Source: Psychrobacter namhaensis (GTDB lineage: Bacteria; Pseudomonadota; Gammaproteobacteria; Pseudomonadales; Moraxellaceae). From it: a DNA stretch of 64,000 nt. The stretch spans positions 18,924 through 82,923 of the forward strand of contig NZ_JABASS010000013.1 in the NCBI RefSeq assembly GCF_016107545.1, written 5' to 3'. The notes below the pieces were generated by a model. It saw only the letters and a list, made by a program, of their open reading frames with translations, was not told the origin of the DNA and did not search any database. The position numbers were made by a program, and so were the translations under genes. Positions 49,106 to 57,529 of the stretch are shown here, in pieces; the stretch's first letter is position 1; each line of letters begins with the position of its first letter.

Positions 49106-49491
49106 GCCATACTTTTAATATTTTAAGCGTTATAATGCTCGTTCAAATCGAGCATTGGTTTGAACAAATAAAGCTCGATAACGAGAGCGAACGCCTGCTA
49201 GCCGTAGGTGCTGACTTTTTTACAACTTGTGCAGTTTGTGATGACCACCAAAACAGCGGTTGGTTTAACAGTGGCGGGTTTTGCGTACGTAATGCTTTTC
49301 GTTTTTATCGAACAATTTTAGTATAATGCGATTCTTATTTTATGAAGAACGTTTTAATAGGCGCGTTTTTTAAATCGCATAGCAACAGTGTGTGGTAGGT
49401 ACGATGTGATGCAGCGGCTGATTGGCAGGTTGTGGGCACAGATTTGGTCTTACTATTTTTTATATTCATTCATCAAGCAAATAGGTTATTT
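49106..49491. other. Spacer between dxs and suhB
   Basis: Besides the hairpins at 49134-49164 this 386-bp stretch has a good minus 10-like TATAAT at 49322-49327 that may belong to the suhB promoter, without a clear minus 35. Short frames in it have no support. Confidence 0.45.
49134..49164 (+). other. Mutually exclusive hairpins or pseudoknot downstream of dxs
   Basis: AATGCTCG (49134-49141) pairs perfectly with CGAGCATT (49149-49156) around the loop TTCAAAT. That loop, read as GTTCAAA (49141-49147), also pairs perfectly with TTTGAAC (49158-49164). The two stems compete or form an H-type pseudoknot. There is no T run. It lies 29 bp after dxs and 328 bp before suhB. Confidence 0.6.
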
Positions 49492-50319
49492 ATGGAACCC
49501 ATGGTCGTCATCGCAGCGCGTACTGCTGAAAAAGTTGGTAAAGAGATTTTATATGCGCATCAAAACCGCCACAAAATCGAGTTAGATATTGAATCTAAAG
49601 GACTTGATGGACTGGTCACTCGTATTGATCGTTTTAGTGAAGAGCTTACTATTGAAACGCTAAAAGCCAGCTATCCAGATCACTCATATTTGGGTGAAGA
49701 GTTTGGTATGCAAGAAGGCCGCGGCGAAGACGCTGACTGGTGCTGGATTATCGATCCGCTAGATGGCACCAAAAACTTCGTTCATGGTGTGCCGCAGTTC
49801 TGTGTTTCTATCGCGGTACAGCATAAAGGGGTCACGCAACACGGCGTTATCTATGATCCAGTCCGTGATGAGATGTTCTCTGCCAGCCGCGGTAAAGGTG
49901 CTCGTCTCAATCAGCGCCGTATCAATGTGAGCGAACGCAAAACGCTGGATGGTGGTCTATTTACCACAGGTCATCCGCTTGAGCGTAAGCGCAATGGTGA
50001 AGTCATCTCTTACGCTAAACAGCACTTTGAAAGCTTACAGAAAATATCTGAAGCAGGTGGTCAGGTTCGTCGTTTGGGTTCAGCGGCACTTGATTTGTGC
50101 TATGTGGCGGCTGGTCGTTTTGATGGCTACTTTGAGATGTCTATTAAGCCTTGGGATATCGCAGCGGGTGAGCTTATCGTGACCGAAGCACGCGGTGTGG
50201 TGGTGGATCACACGGGCGCTCATAACTCTATGACCTCAGGTTCTATTTTTGCTTGTAATGTCAAACTGTTAAAACCGTTGATGCAAGTTGTGGTGCCAAC
50301 TTGGGGCGATGTTTTTTAA
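49492..50319 (+). CDS. suhB: Inositol-1-monophosphatase SuhB
   Basis: The 275-residue protein starts MEPMVVIAARTAEKVGKEIL, as SuhB does. Metal-binding motifs are EEFG, DPLDGTKNFVHGVPQFCVSIA and, near the C-terminus, KPWDIAAGELIVTEARG. Besides phosphatase activity, SuhB joins the rRNA antitermination complex in E. coli. The ATG at 49492 (AAATAGG upstream) is chosen over 49432, which adds unconserved hydrophobic residues. A terminator follows that overlaps the next gene's end. Confidence 0.95.
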   Translation: MEPMVVIAARTAEKVGKEILYAHQNRHKIELDIESKGLDGLVTRIDRFSEELTIETLKASYPDHSYLGEEFGMQEGRGEDADWCWIIDPLDGTKNFVHGVPQFCVSIAVQHKGVTQHGVIYDPVRDEMFSASRGKGARLNQRRINVSERKTLDGGLFTTGHPLERKRNGEVISYAKQHFESLQKISEAGGQVRRLGSAALDLCYVAAGRFDGYFEMSIKPWDIAAGELIVTEARGVVVDHTGAHNSMTSGSIFACNVKLLKPLMQVVVPTWGDVF

Positions 50320-50345
50320 GCAGTTGCATTTAGACCATTAAATAA

Positions 50346-50388
50346 CAAAAGCTGGTTCCATTATGGAGCCAGCTTTTTTTTGGTTTTC
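50346..50388 (+). terminator. suhB terminator overlapping the end of the wax-ester synthase gene
   Basis: GCTGGTTCCA pairs with TGGAGCCAGC (one T-G) around a 3-base loop, followed by eight T. The same bases encode the last residues and stop codon (50361-50363) of the converging minus-strand gene. Confidence 0.88.
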
Positions 50389-51788
50389 ATATTTTTATCT
50401 TTGACCGTTATCCCTTTAAATTCAAGCTCTTTACTCATCGTTTCTAACAACGTTAACTCCTCTTCTATGAGCATCAGCATGTCTTGTACATGGGGTAGGG
50501 CTTTACTACAGGCAGTGATACAAAACTCAATCCGGTCCAAATAACTGGCTAAGGTTATATTCATCGCTTGGCCGTTGAAGACGATAGAGGCGGGGTATAA
50601 GGATTGTAGCCGTGCGCCATTCCAATACAGGGGCTTTTCAGACCCAGGAACGTTAGAGATGATAAGGTTAAAAGCTTGCTTCTTAGGGAATAAGCCGGTG
50701 GCCAAATTGATACCTTCCCACGCATAGGCGATCACGCTATAGTTGATGACTTGCGCTTGATTCATCCGGCGAAATCGGCGTTTGCCATTATTCATACTAC
50801 GATGAATCAGCTCAAGCCTACGCAGTGGATCATCTAAATGCGTGCCTAGATTCGCCAGCACAAACGACAACTGATTGCCCGATATACTGTTGTCGGTACG
50901 CAATGACATAGGCACAAATGCTATTAATGGCTTGCTGGGCAGGGCATCCATCGATATTAAATACTGACGAATGGCGCCCGCACAAACGGCTAGCACAACG
51001 TCGTTTCTGCTGATTTTCAATCTTTCGGCGATATCGTTAAACCGTTTTATATCATAAGACTGCGCCGCTATCCGCCGTGAGGCGGAAATGCGTTTATTCA
51101 AAATACTCATAGGCGCATCAAACGTACCGACATAGCCATCATCGCCATAATTTTTAAAATTATCTAGCAGCTCTGTAAAGACAGGTTTGATGGTAGACAC
51201 TTGCTCTTTGATGATACGTCTGACCGATCTTTCAGCCGGCAGCAGTGCATTGACATGGTTACGATGACGCGTCATTAATGACCAGATTGGCAGAGTAACG
51301 GGCTCGCTTGGTGACTGTGACAGAGACTTTTGTACAAGGCGCATGGCAGCAATGCCATCAACCAAAGAATGATGAATCTTAAAATACAACGCAAACCGTT
51401 CTGGCCCACCTTTATTTTCTGGCTGAATTCCTTCAATCACGTGGCATTCCCATAACGGCATGGCGCGATCTAACAGGCGGCCATGCTCTCTTGAGACGTA
51501 CATCAACAGCTCGCGAATACGGGCAGGTTTTGGTAGAGCGACATGGTGAAGATGGTGTTCGACATCAAAGTTTTTGTCTTTTTTCCAAAACACCAAATGC
51601 TCTAGAACTTGATTAAAAGGGAAGCTTGGCGCTACATCAGAGTCTTGCATTTGCTTGACCAACTGATACACAAAATCGCTCTCCGCCGCCTCGGGCAACT
51701 CAAATAAGAACAATCCTCCCACGTGCATGGGTTGTTTACGTGTCTCAAGAAGTAAAAACAACTGGTCGACTGCGGTGAGAAGTCGCAT
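50361..51788 (-). CDS. Wax ester synthase/diacylglycerol acyltransferase (WS/DGAT)
   Basis: The 475-residue protein has the WS/DGAT active-site motif HHSLVDG at residues 139-145, a MPLWECHVIEG stretch shortly before it, and the late NLIISNVPGSEKPLYWNGARLQSLYPASIVFNGQAMNIT typical of the family. The enzyme makes wax esters or triacylglycerol from acyl-CoA as storage lipid, at the inner membrane. AAAAGGATTTATT precedes the ATG. Its last six codons (KKKLAP) lie within the suhB terminator. Such genes are common in Acinetobacter, Psychrobacter and Marinobacter. Confidence 0.94.
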   Translation of the reverse strand: MRLLTAVDQLFLLLETRKQPMHVGGLFLFELPEAAESDFVYQLVKQMQDSDVAPSFPFNQVLEHLVFWKKDKNFDVEHHLHHVALPKPARIRELLMYVSREHGRLLDRAMPLWECHVIEGIQPENKGGPERFALYFKIHHSLVDGIAAMRLVQKSLSQSPSEPVTLPIWSLMTRHRNHVNALLPAERSVRRIIKEQVSTIKPVFTELLDNFKNYGDDGYVGTFDAPMSILNKRISASRRIAAQSYDIKRFNDIAERLKISRNDVVLAVCAGAIRQYLISMDALPSKPLIAFVPMSLRTDNSISGNQLSFVLANLGTHLDDPLRRLELIHRSMNNGKRRFRRMNQAQVINYSVIAYAWEGINLATGLFPKKQAFNLIISNVPGSEKPLYWNGARLQSLYPASIVFNGQAMNITLASYLDRIEFCITACSKALPHVQDMLMLIEEELTLLETMSKELEFKGITVKDKNMKTKKKLAP

Positions 51789-51879
51789 AATAAATCCTTT
51801 TATGACGATACATTGGATAAAAAATCATATTTTCTGATTATTTTATAACGGGTTCTTCTAGGGCCGTGGTGTCGTAAAC

Positions 51880-52704
51880 CTACTGAAAAAAGTAGCCAGT
51901 TTGCGGTGAGCTGGCCGTGGCCATCTTGCGCATAGGCATACGACCTGCCAAAAATGCTGCACGGCCTGCCCAAATGCCATGCTTCATGGCGTGTGCCATC
52001 ATGACTGGGTTTTGGGCATTGGCAATCGCTGAGTTCATCAGTACGCCATCACAACCAAGCTCCATAGCCAGCGCTGCATCCGAGGCTGTGCCAACGCCGG
52101 CATCAACCAACACCGGCACCTTGGCATTTTCGATAATTAAGCTGAGCGTGTGACGATTGAGCAGCCCTAGACCTGAACCAATCAAGCTGCCAAGCGGCAT
52201 AATTGCCACGCAGCCCATGCTCTCTAGTTCTTGGGCGACGATGGGATCGTCTGATGTATAAACCATGACTTCAAAACCATCATCAATCAATACTTTGGCG
52301 GCTTTTAACGTTTCGGTGACATTGGGATAAAGGGTTTTTTCATCACCTAACACTTCAAGCTTGACCAAATTGTGGCCACCCAACAGCTCACGCGCAAGCT
52401 TGCAGGTCCGAATCGCGGTGTCTGCATCAAAGCAGCCAGCTGTGTTGGGCAAAATGGTGTATTTGTCAGGAGAAATCACATCAAGCAGATTGGGCTCATG
52501 GCTGTTTTGTCCAATATTGGTACGACGAATGGCGACTGTCACAATCTCTGCGGCGGACGCGGCAATAGCTTCGCCAGTTTCAGTCATGTCTTTATACTTG
52601 CCTGTACCCACCAACAGCCGAGAGGAAAAGGTGCGACTACCAACGGTAAACGTATCTTGCAACAGTGGAGTGGGGTGAGTAGTCGTGTTAGCGTTCTCTG
52701 ACAT
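51880..52704 (-). CDS. thiG: Thiazole synthase ThiG
   Basis: The 274-residue protein matches Thi[67 protein letters not shown] with the Schiff-base Lys, [71 protein letters not shown]. It builds thiazole phosphate from deoxyxylulose phosphate, ThiS-thiocarboxylate and an imine. The ATG at 52704 has TTAGGATTTGCCG upstream. ThiS is encoded far away at 16647-16847. I see no TPP riboswitch upstream. Confidence 0.96.
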   Translation of the reverse strand: MSENANTTTHPTPLLQDTFTVGSRTFSSRLLVGTGKYKDMTETGEAIAASAAEIVTVAIRRTNIGQNSHEPNLLDVISPDKYTILPNTAGCFDADTAIRTCKLARELLGGHNLVKLEVLGDEKTLYPNVTETLKAAKVLIDDGFEVMVYTSDDPIVAQELESMGCVAIMPLGSLIGSGLGLLNRHTLSLIIENAKVPVLVDAGVGTASDAALAMELGCDGVLMNSAIANAQNPVMMAHAMKHGIWAGRAAFLAGRMPMRKMATASSPQTGYFFQ

Positions 52705-53190
52705 AACGGCAAATCCTAATAGCGAGCGGGCAAGGTGAAAGACAAATAGTAATAAACAGTCCAAGTGGTATAAAAACGCGTGCAGTAAGTCATAGTAACG
52801 CACTGTCAGTAAAATAAGAATCGCATGACACAGTCGATTCATTATAAATCTGTTACGTTGGCAGTCTCAATGACAGTACGGTCTGTCATTCTGCTCACAA
52901 CTTGTGCCGACAAAGGCGATAGAAACTAATCTAGCAGCACGGTAGTTTTTTACAGTGAGCTGGCTATCGCTTTACTATGAACACGATAAAAAGTATGGGA
53001 GTGACGGCGACCTACAACGTGGCTCATATAAAATCATACGCGTTTAAAACAAAATGTTATTATAACAAACTCATGCAATCTTACTTGCACTCTTTTTGGG
53101 TTAGCCCGCTAAGCCCAGTGCGCACAGTGCGTTTGCTACTTTTTCGCACGATTTTTTTCTGACGTTATCTCTATTTATCAGGCCGTCTAT
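52705..53190. other. Divergent spacer between thiG and gspE
   Basis: This 486-bp region has no supportable gene. The frame at 52977-53162 has no ribosome binding site and no family resemblance. Promoters for both flanking genes must lie here. Confidence 0.4.
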
Positions 53191-54741
53191 ATGCTGCAAC
53201 TGCCGTACAGTTTTGCGAAACGCCATCAAATCTTGATCATACTTGCTATCGATCCTGAGCTGTCACCGACTTTGGTATTGACCAAAGCCACCCCGTTATC
53301 GGCCATTAATGAGGCGGTGCGTTTTTTACAGCAGCAAGGCGTGCGCGCTGTACCGACTTATGAAAGTATCAGCTCAGATGACTTTGAAAAACGTATGAAC
53401 GCGGCTTACGCTGGTAATACAGGAGAGTCGCAGCATATTGCCGCTGGGCTTGAAGACCATCCCGACCTTGATAGTTTGGCGGACAGTGTCCCTGAAACTG
53501 AGGATTTGATGGATCAGCAAGACGATGCGCCTATTATCCGTCTGATCAATGCGCTGTTGTCTGAAGCGATACGTTTAAATGCCTCAGATATACATATTGA
53601 AACTTTTGAGAAGCGCTTGGTGGTGCGCTTTCGCGTCGATGGAGAATTAAAAGAAATCATTACGCCCAAACGCCAATTGGCGCCATTATTGGTATCACGT
53701 ATTAAAGTCATGGCCAGATTGGATATCGCTGAAAAGCGTGTGCCGCAAGATGGTCGTATCAGCTTAAGATTGGCAGGGCGTGAGGTCGATGTGCGAGTCT
53801 CTACACTGCCGTCAAGCTTTGGTGAACGTGTCGTCATGCGTTTATTAGACAAACAAGCAGGTCGTCTGAATATGACCTACCTTGGGCTCTCTGATAATGA
53901 CTATAGTGAGCTTAAGCGTTTGATTCATCGTCCCCATGGCATCATTTTGGTGACAGGGCCGACAGGTTCGGGCAAAACCACCACGCTGTATTCGGCATTG
54001 ACTGACTTAAACGATCAAACCCGTAATATCTTGACGGCTGAAGATCCGATTGAGTTTCAGCTCGATGGTATTGGCCAAACGCAGGTCAATAACAAAGTGG
54101 ATATGACCTTTGCCAAAAGTTTGCGCGCGATGTTGCGACAAGACCCAGATGTGGTGATGGTGGGTGAGATTCGTGATCTTGAGACGGCCGAGATTGCTGT
54201 ACAAGCGTCTTTGACAGGGCATTTGGTATTATCCACGCTGCATACTAATACTGCCATTGGTGCAGTCACCCGTTTACAAGACATGGGCGTGGAGCCGTTT
54301 TTGTTATCGTCTTCGCTCATTGGCGTGGTGGCGCAGCGTCTGGTTCGCACGCTTTGCTCGTATTGCCATGGCTGGCAGACAGCGGATACCGAACAAGCCA
54401 AACTGTTCACCGAAATTGGTATTGAAGCAGGATCTGAGGCTCAGGAGAAAGGGGCAGGAACATCTATTCAATTGCCCAAACCTATCGGCTGTGACAAGTG
54501 TAATCAATCAGGTTTTAAAGGACGTACAGCGATATACGAAGTGGTGCCCATTGATGATGCCTTACGCCGCATGATTCACAGTAATACCGCTGAGTACGAG
54601 CTAGAAGAGTACGCCCGCCAGCAGACACCATCGATTCGTGCTGATGGGCTACGCAAGGTCATAGAGGGGCGGACGACGTTAGAGGAGGTGCTGCGGGTGA
54701 CCAAAGAAAGCGCCCTGACTGATGACGCTATTGTTAGCTAA
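53191..54741 (+). CDS. gspE: Type II secretion system ATPase GspE
   Basis: The 516-residue protein begins LPYSFAKRHQILI, the GspE-type opening. The catalytic half has the Asp boxes (IRLINALLSEAIRLNASDIHIETFEKRLVVRFRVDGEL), Walker A GPTGSGKTTT near residue 256, Walker B VVMVGEIRDLETAEIAVQASLTGHLVLSTLHTN, and the zinc domain with CSYC and CDKCNQSGFKGRTAIYE. It powers pseudopilus assembly from the cytoplasm. With gspF about 8 kb away this points to type II secretion rather than type IV pili, though PilB is related. Confidence 0.92.
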   Translation: MLQLPYSFAKRHQILIILAIDPELSPTLVLTKATPLSAINEAVRFLQQQGVRAVPTYESISSDDFEKRMNAAYAGNTGESQHIAAGLEDHPDLDSLADSVPETEDLMDQQDDAPIIRLINALLSEAIRLNASDIHIETFEKRLVVRFRVDGELKEIITPKRQLAPLLVSRIKVMARLDIAEKRVPQDGRISLRLAGREVDVRVSTLPSSFGERVVMRLLDKQAGRLNMTYLGLSDNDYSELKRLIHRPHGIILVTGPTGSGKTTTLYSALTDLNDQTRNILTAEDPIEFQLDGIGQTQVNNKVDMTFAKSLRAMLRQDPDVVMVGEIRDLETAEIAVQASLTGHLVLSTLHTNTAIGAVTRLQDMGVEPFLLSSSLIGVVAQRLVRTLCSYCHGWQTADTEQAKLFTEIGIEAGSEAQEKGAGTSIQLPKPIGCDKCNQSGFKGRTAIYEVVPIDDALRRMIHSNTAEYELEEYARQQTPSIRADGLRKVIEGRTTLEEVLRVTKESALTDDAIVS

Positions 54742-54865
54742 TGGTACGTGTCTATCCGATTTCATGGCATTTTTGATCGATTTGCCGTCTCTAACACCTA
54801 TCTGACCAGACACGTACGAGCTCTCAAAGTAGACTACCCATGGATTCTTACGAGCTCTCAACTGG

Positions 54866-55618
54866 CTACTTGTTTTCTGCTGTATCAGTTTTAGCCACTG
54901 CTTGCTGGTCCGACTCAGTTTCAGTATATGGCTTAGCTTCAGTGTCAGCACTGAGGTCAGTGGCCGCTTTGGTTACTTTTTCGCTGGTTTTGCCTTGACG
55001 CCGCGCTTCTAATTCAGATTTGGGTATCCACGCCCACGTCATCTCAACCACGATAGGGGCGCGCTCGCTGTCAGACTCACGATCATGGATGACACAAGGA
55101 ATCACCATTTCGCCTTTTGGGGTATTCAAAATGTCTAAGCGCTGTTCATCCGTTAAGCTCGCTATGGCGGCCACTTGTCCTTTTTTAATCGGACGATGAA
55201 AGTTCACCGAATAAGATTTAATCAGTAGCACACGATCAGACGGCAGGTTTAAACCCAAAATAAAGCCCGTTGCGGTCTCAGCAAGCAAGGTAATGGCCAC
55301 GGCATGGATAGTGCCGATATGGTTTTGCACGGATTTATGGTTGTTTAAACTGACCACCACTTGATTGGGTTCGACGGTCTCATAATAGACACCTGTCGTG
55401 CCCACGTATGGCACCACTTTACCAAACGCTTTGGATAAAATACTTGAGCGTGCACTGGCAGGCAAGTACTTGGTGACTGACAAAAGCTTGGTAAATTGAT
55501 TGCTAATGGGCTTAAGGATGCTGTTCGGTTTTTCAACTGGTGGTCTGGTATTGTCAGATACGTTGGCTGGCAATTTGCTGGTCAGTTTGATAGGCAATTT
55601 TTTTAATAATCCTGACAT
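54866..55618 (-). CDS. DUF4442 (hotdog-fold) domain protein
   Basis: The 250-residue protein has a central hotdog-fold domain of DUF4442/thioesterase type: FGKVVPYVGTTGVYYETVEPNQVVVSLNNHKSVQNHIGTIHAVAITLLAETATGFILGLNLPSDRVLLIKSYSVNFHRPIKKGQ. Related proteins act on or bind acyl-CoA, but the function is unknown. The N-terminal 60 residues are basic and the last 50 are E/T/A-rich. TTAAGGAGTTTTG precedes the ATG. It converges with gspE. Confidence 0.85.
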   Translation of the reverse strand: MSGLLKKLPIKLTSKLPANVSDNTRPPVEKPNSILKPISNQFTKLLSVTKYLPASARSSILSKAFGKVVPYVGTTGVYYETVEPNQVVVSLNNHKSVQNHIGTIHAVAITLLAETATGFILGLNLPSDRVLLIKSYSVNFHRPIKKGQVAAIASLTDEQRLDILNTPKGEMVIPCVIHDRESDSERAPIVVEMTWAWIPKSELEARRQGKTSEKVTKAATDLSADTEAKPYTETESDQQAVAKTDTAENK

Positions 55619-56005
55619 ACAAAACTCCTTAAGTTGGATGGTTTTTACAGTGATAATGACATGAGGATGAAGGATTGAGAAGCGGTATTGGCAAGTGCTT
55701 GCCCACTAACAATCATTCCAAGCGTGAGTAACACCCCCACTGTATCCTAGCCGTTATTTTACCCTAGTCACTATTTTACCTATGGTACATTAACTGACGT
55801 GTCCCTACTATTATTACCATGAACTGCTGCGCTTATAAAATAACAGTAACGTAATGATGTGATGGAGACAGATCACCAAGCATGGTCTAATGGCCTGTAG
55901 GTTAGGAGATGGCATTACTGGATGCTACGGAGTAAACCACGCTATAATCAGAGTGCAGCGTGATTTATTTATTTTTTACGCGAATGCTTAACGCTGGATA
56001 ACGCT
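55619..56005. other. Divergent spacer before the McrBC-type genes
   Basis: This 387-bp spacer contains a perfect minus 10-like TATAAT at 55943-55948, about 58 bp before the mcrB-like start, without a good minus 35. Nothing else is supportable. Confidence 0.45.
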
Positions 56006-57517
56006 ATGCCGGATATGTCTCCTCACAAGCCAATCAATATCATCTATACGGGTGTCGCTGGTACGGGTAAAACCTACCGTTTGCTACAAATTGCGCAAGA
56101 GTATACCGATTATCTGCCTAAAGCGAATGATGAAGACTTGCTGGGTCAGTTGTTATACGATTTGAGCTGGCGCGAAGTCGTGTGTTTGATATTTTTAGAC
56201 TTTCAAGCCAACAAGCAAGACTTGGTAAAAGTGCCTGAAGTGGTCAATCATGCGTTTTTTCTCGCAAAAGCGGCGCAAAACGCGCGTGACAGTAATTTAA
56301 GTAATACGGCATGGTCTGTGCTGCAAATACACAGCCCTGCCAGCTCAACAACCGTTTCGTATAAAAATCGTGCCAGCCAAGCCTATTTTGATAAAGATCC
56401 TAGTGGGGCATGGTATCTATTGCCCCAGAGCATATCGCTATTGGATGAGCTATCACAGCAGCTAGCAGAGTTTCAGCAGGCACAGCGTGATAACAATGCT
56501 AGCCTTGGCCAAGGCGTAAGCCAGCAGCGCTTTAGTATGGTCAGCTTCCATCAAGCCTATGGCTATGAAGAATTTGTTGAAGGGATTCGCCCTGTGCTGG
56601 CAGCCTCTACTCATGCCAATCATGACCAAACCAACCATGCGCAAACCAATAATAGCCATATCAATAACAGTCCGTCTCAGATGAGTTACGCCGTTCAAGA
56701 CGGTGCATTTTTGGCCTTGTGTCAGCGCGCGGCCAATAACCCTGAACAGCGTTATGCAATGCTGATTGATGAGATCAATCGCGCTAATGTCTCACGCGTG
56801 TTTGGTGAGCTGTTGAGTTTGATTGAGCCAGACAAACGCGCTGGTATGGCAAACGCGATGACAGTAAATTTGGCGTATTCTGGCCGGCCTTTTAGTGTGC
56901 CTGCTAATGTCGATATTTATGCGACCATGAACACCCAAGATCATTCGTTAGCACCACTGGATATGGCATTACGTCGGCGTTTTCGCTTTGTTGACTGTCC
57001 GCCACAGCCTGAGTTGTTACCGACTATCAGTCTTAGCAAAGAGTCAGACACTGGCAATGCAGCAGACGCAGCAGCAACGATAGATTTGGCCAAACTATTG
57101 ATAGGATTAAACAACCGTATTATGCAAGCGCTAGGGGCGGATGTGCAATTGGGCCATGCGTTTTTCTGGTCAGTTAATAATCTTGAGCAATTGCAGTCTG
57201 TGCTGGTTGAACAAATCATTCCCCAATTAGCGCAAGCGGCTGGCGGACAAGTGGCAGTCTTGCAGTATATTTTTAACGATGAGCCGCAGCCAATGAGTGC
57301 TCAATTTATCCACGATAGCCAAGCGCTGATAAATAATAATCCAAGCAGTCAGATGGATAATCAAAATAACACCGCAGGCCAAAATCAAATGTTCTCAGGG
57401 CATGGCGCGTTTCTCGGGCAGGCTATGACCGCAGGCAGTTATAGGATTAACACGGATCTTATCGCTAAGACGGGCGAGTTTATCAAACCCTTTGTTTATC
57501 AACGTTTATATGAGTAA
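56006..57517 (+). CDS. McrB-like AAA+ NTPase of a type IV restriction system
   Basis: Walker A GVAGTGKT is at residues 16-23, so there is no N-terminal DNA-binding domain as in E. coli McrB. A roughly 140-residue insertion follows (SWREVVCLIFLDFQ to WYLLPQ), then VSFHQAYGYEEFVEGIRP near 179-196, Walker B LIDEINRANVSRVFGELLSLIEPDKR near 252, and NTQDHSLAPLDMALRRRFRF with the arginine finger. The NxxD-type INRAN and the FHQ..YEEFVEGIRP stretch place it in the McrB group. With the next gene it should restrict DNA bearing modified bases. The substrate specificity is not predictable. The next gene starts 13 bp after. Confidence 0.9.
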   Translation: MPDMSPHKPINIIYTGVAGTGKTYRLLQIAQEYTDYLPKANDEDLLGQLLYDLSWREVVCLIFLDFQANKQDLVKVPEVVNHAFFLAKAAQNARDSNLSNTAWSVLQIHSPASSTTVSYKNRASQAYFDKDPSGAWYLLPQSISLLDELSQQLAEFQQAQRDNNASLGQGVSQQRFSMVSFHQAYGYEEFVEGIRPVLAASTHANHDQTNHAQTNNSHINNSPSQMSYAVQDGAFLALCQRAANNPEQRYAMLIDEINRANVSRVFGELLSLIEPDKRAGMANAMTVNLAYSGRPFSVPANVDIYATMNTQDHSLAPLDMALRRRFRFVDCPPQPELLPTISLSKESDTGNAADAAATIDLAKLLIGLNNRIMQALGADVQLGHAFFWSVNNLEQLQSVLVEQIIPQLAQAAGGQVAVLQYIFNDEPQPMSAQFIHDSQALINNNPSSQMDNQNNTAGQNQMFSGHGAFLGQAMTAGSYRINTDLIAKTGEFIKPFVYQRLYE

Positions 57518-57529
57518 GGTCGCTAAGCG

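Noticed and set aside
52977..53162. 61-residue open frame upstream of gspE
   Set aside because: No ribosome binding site, AT-rich promoter-like sequence, and no family resemblance.
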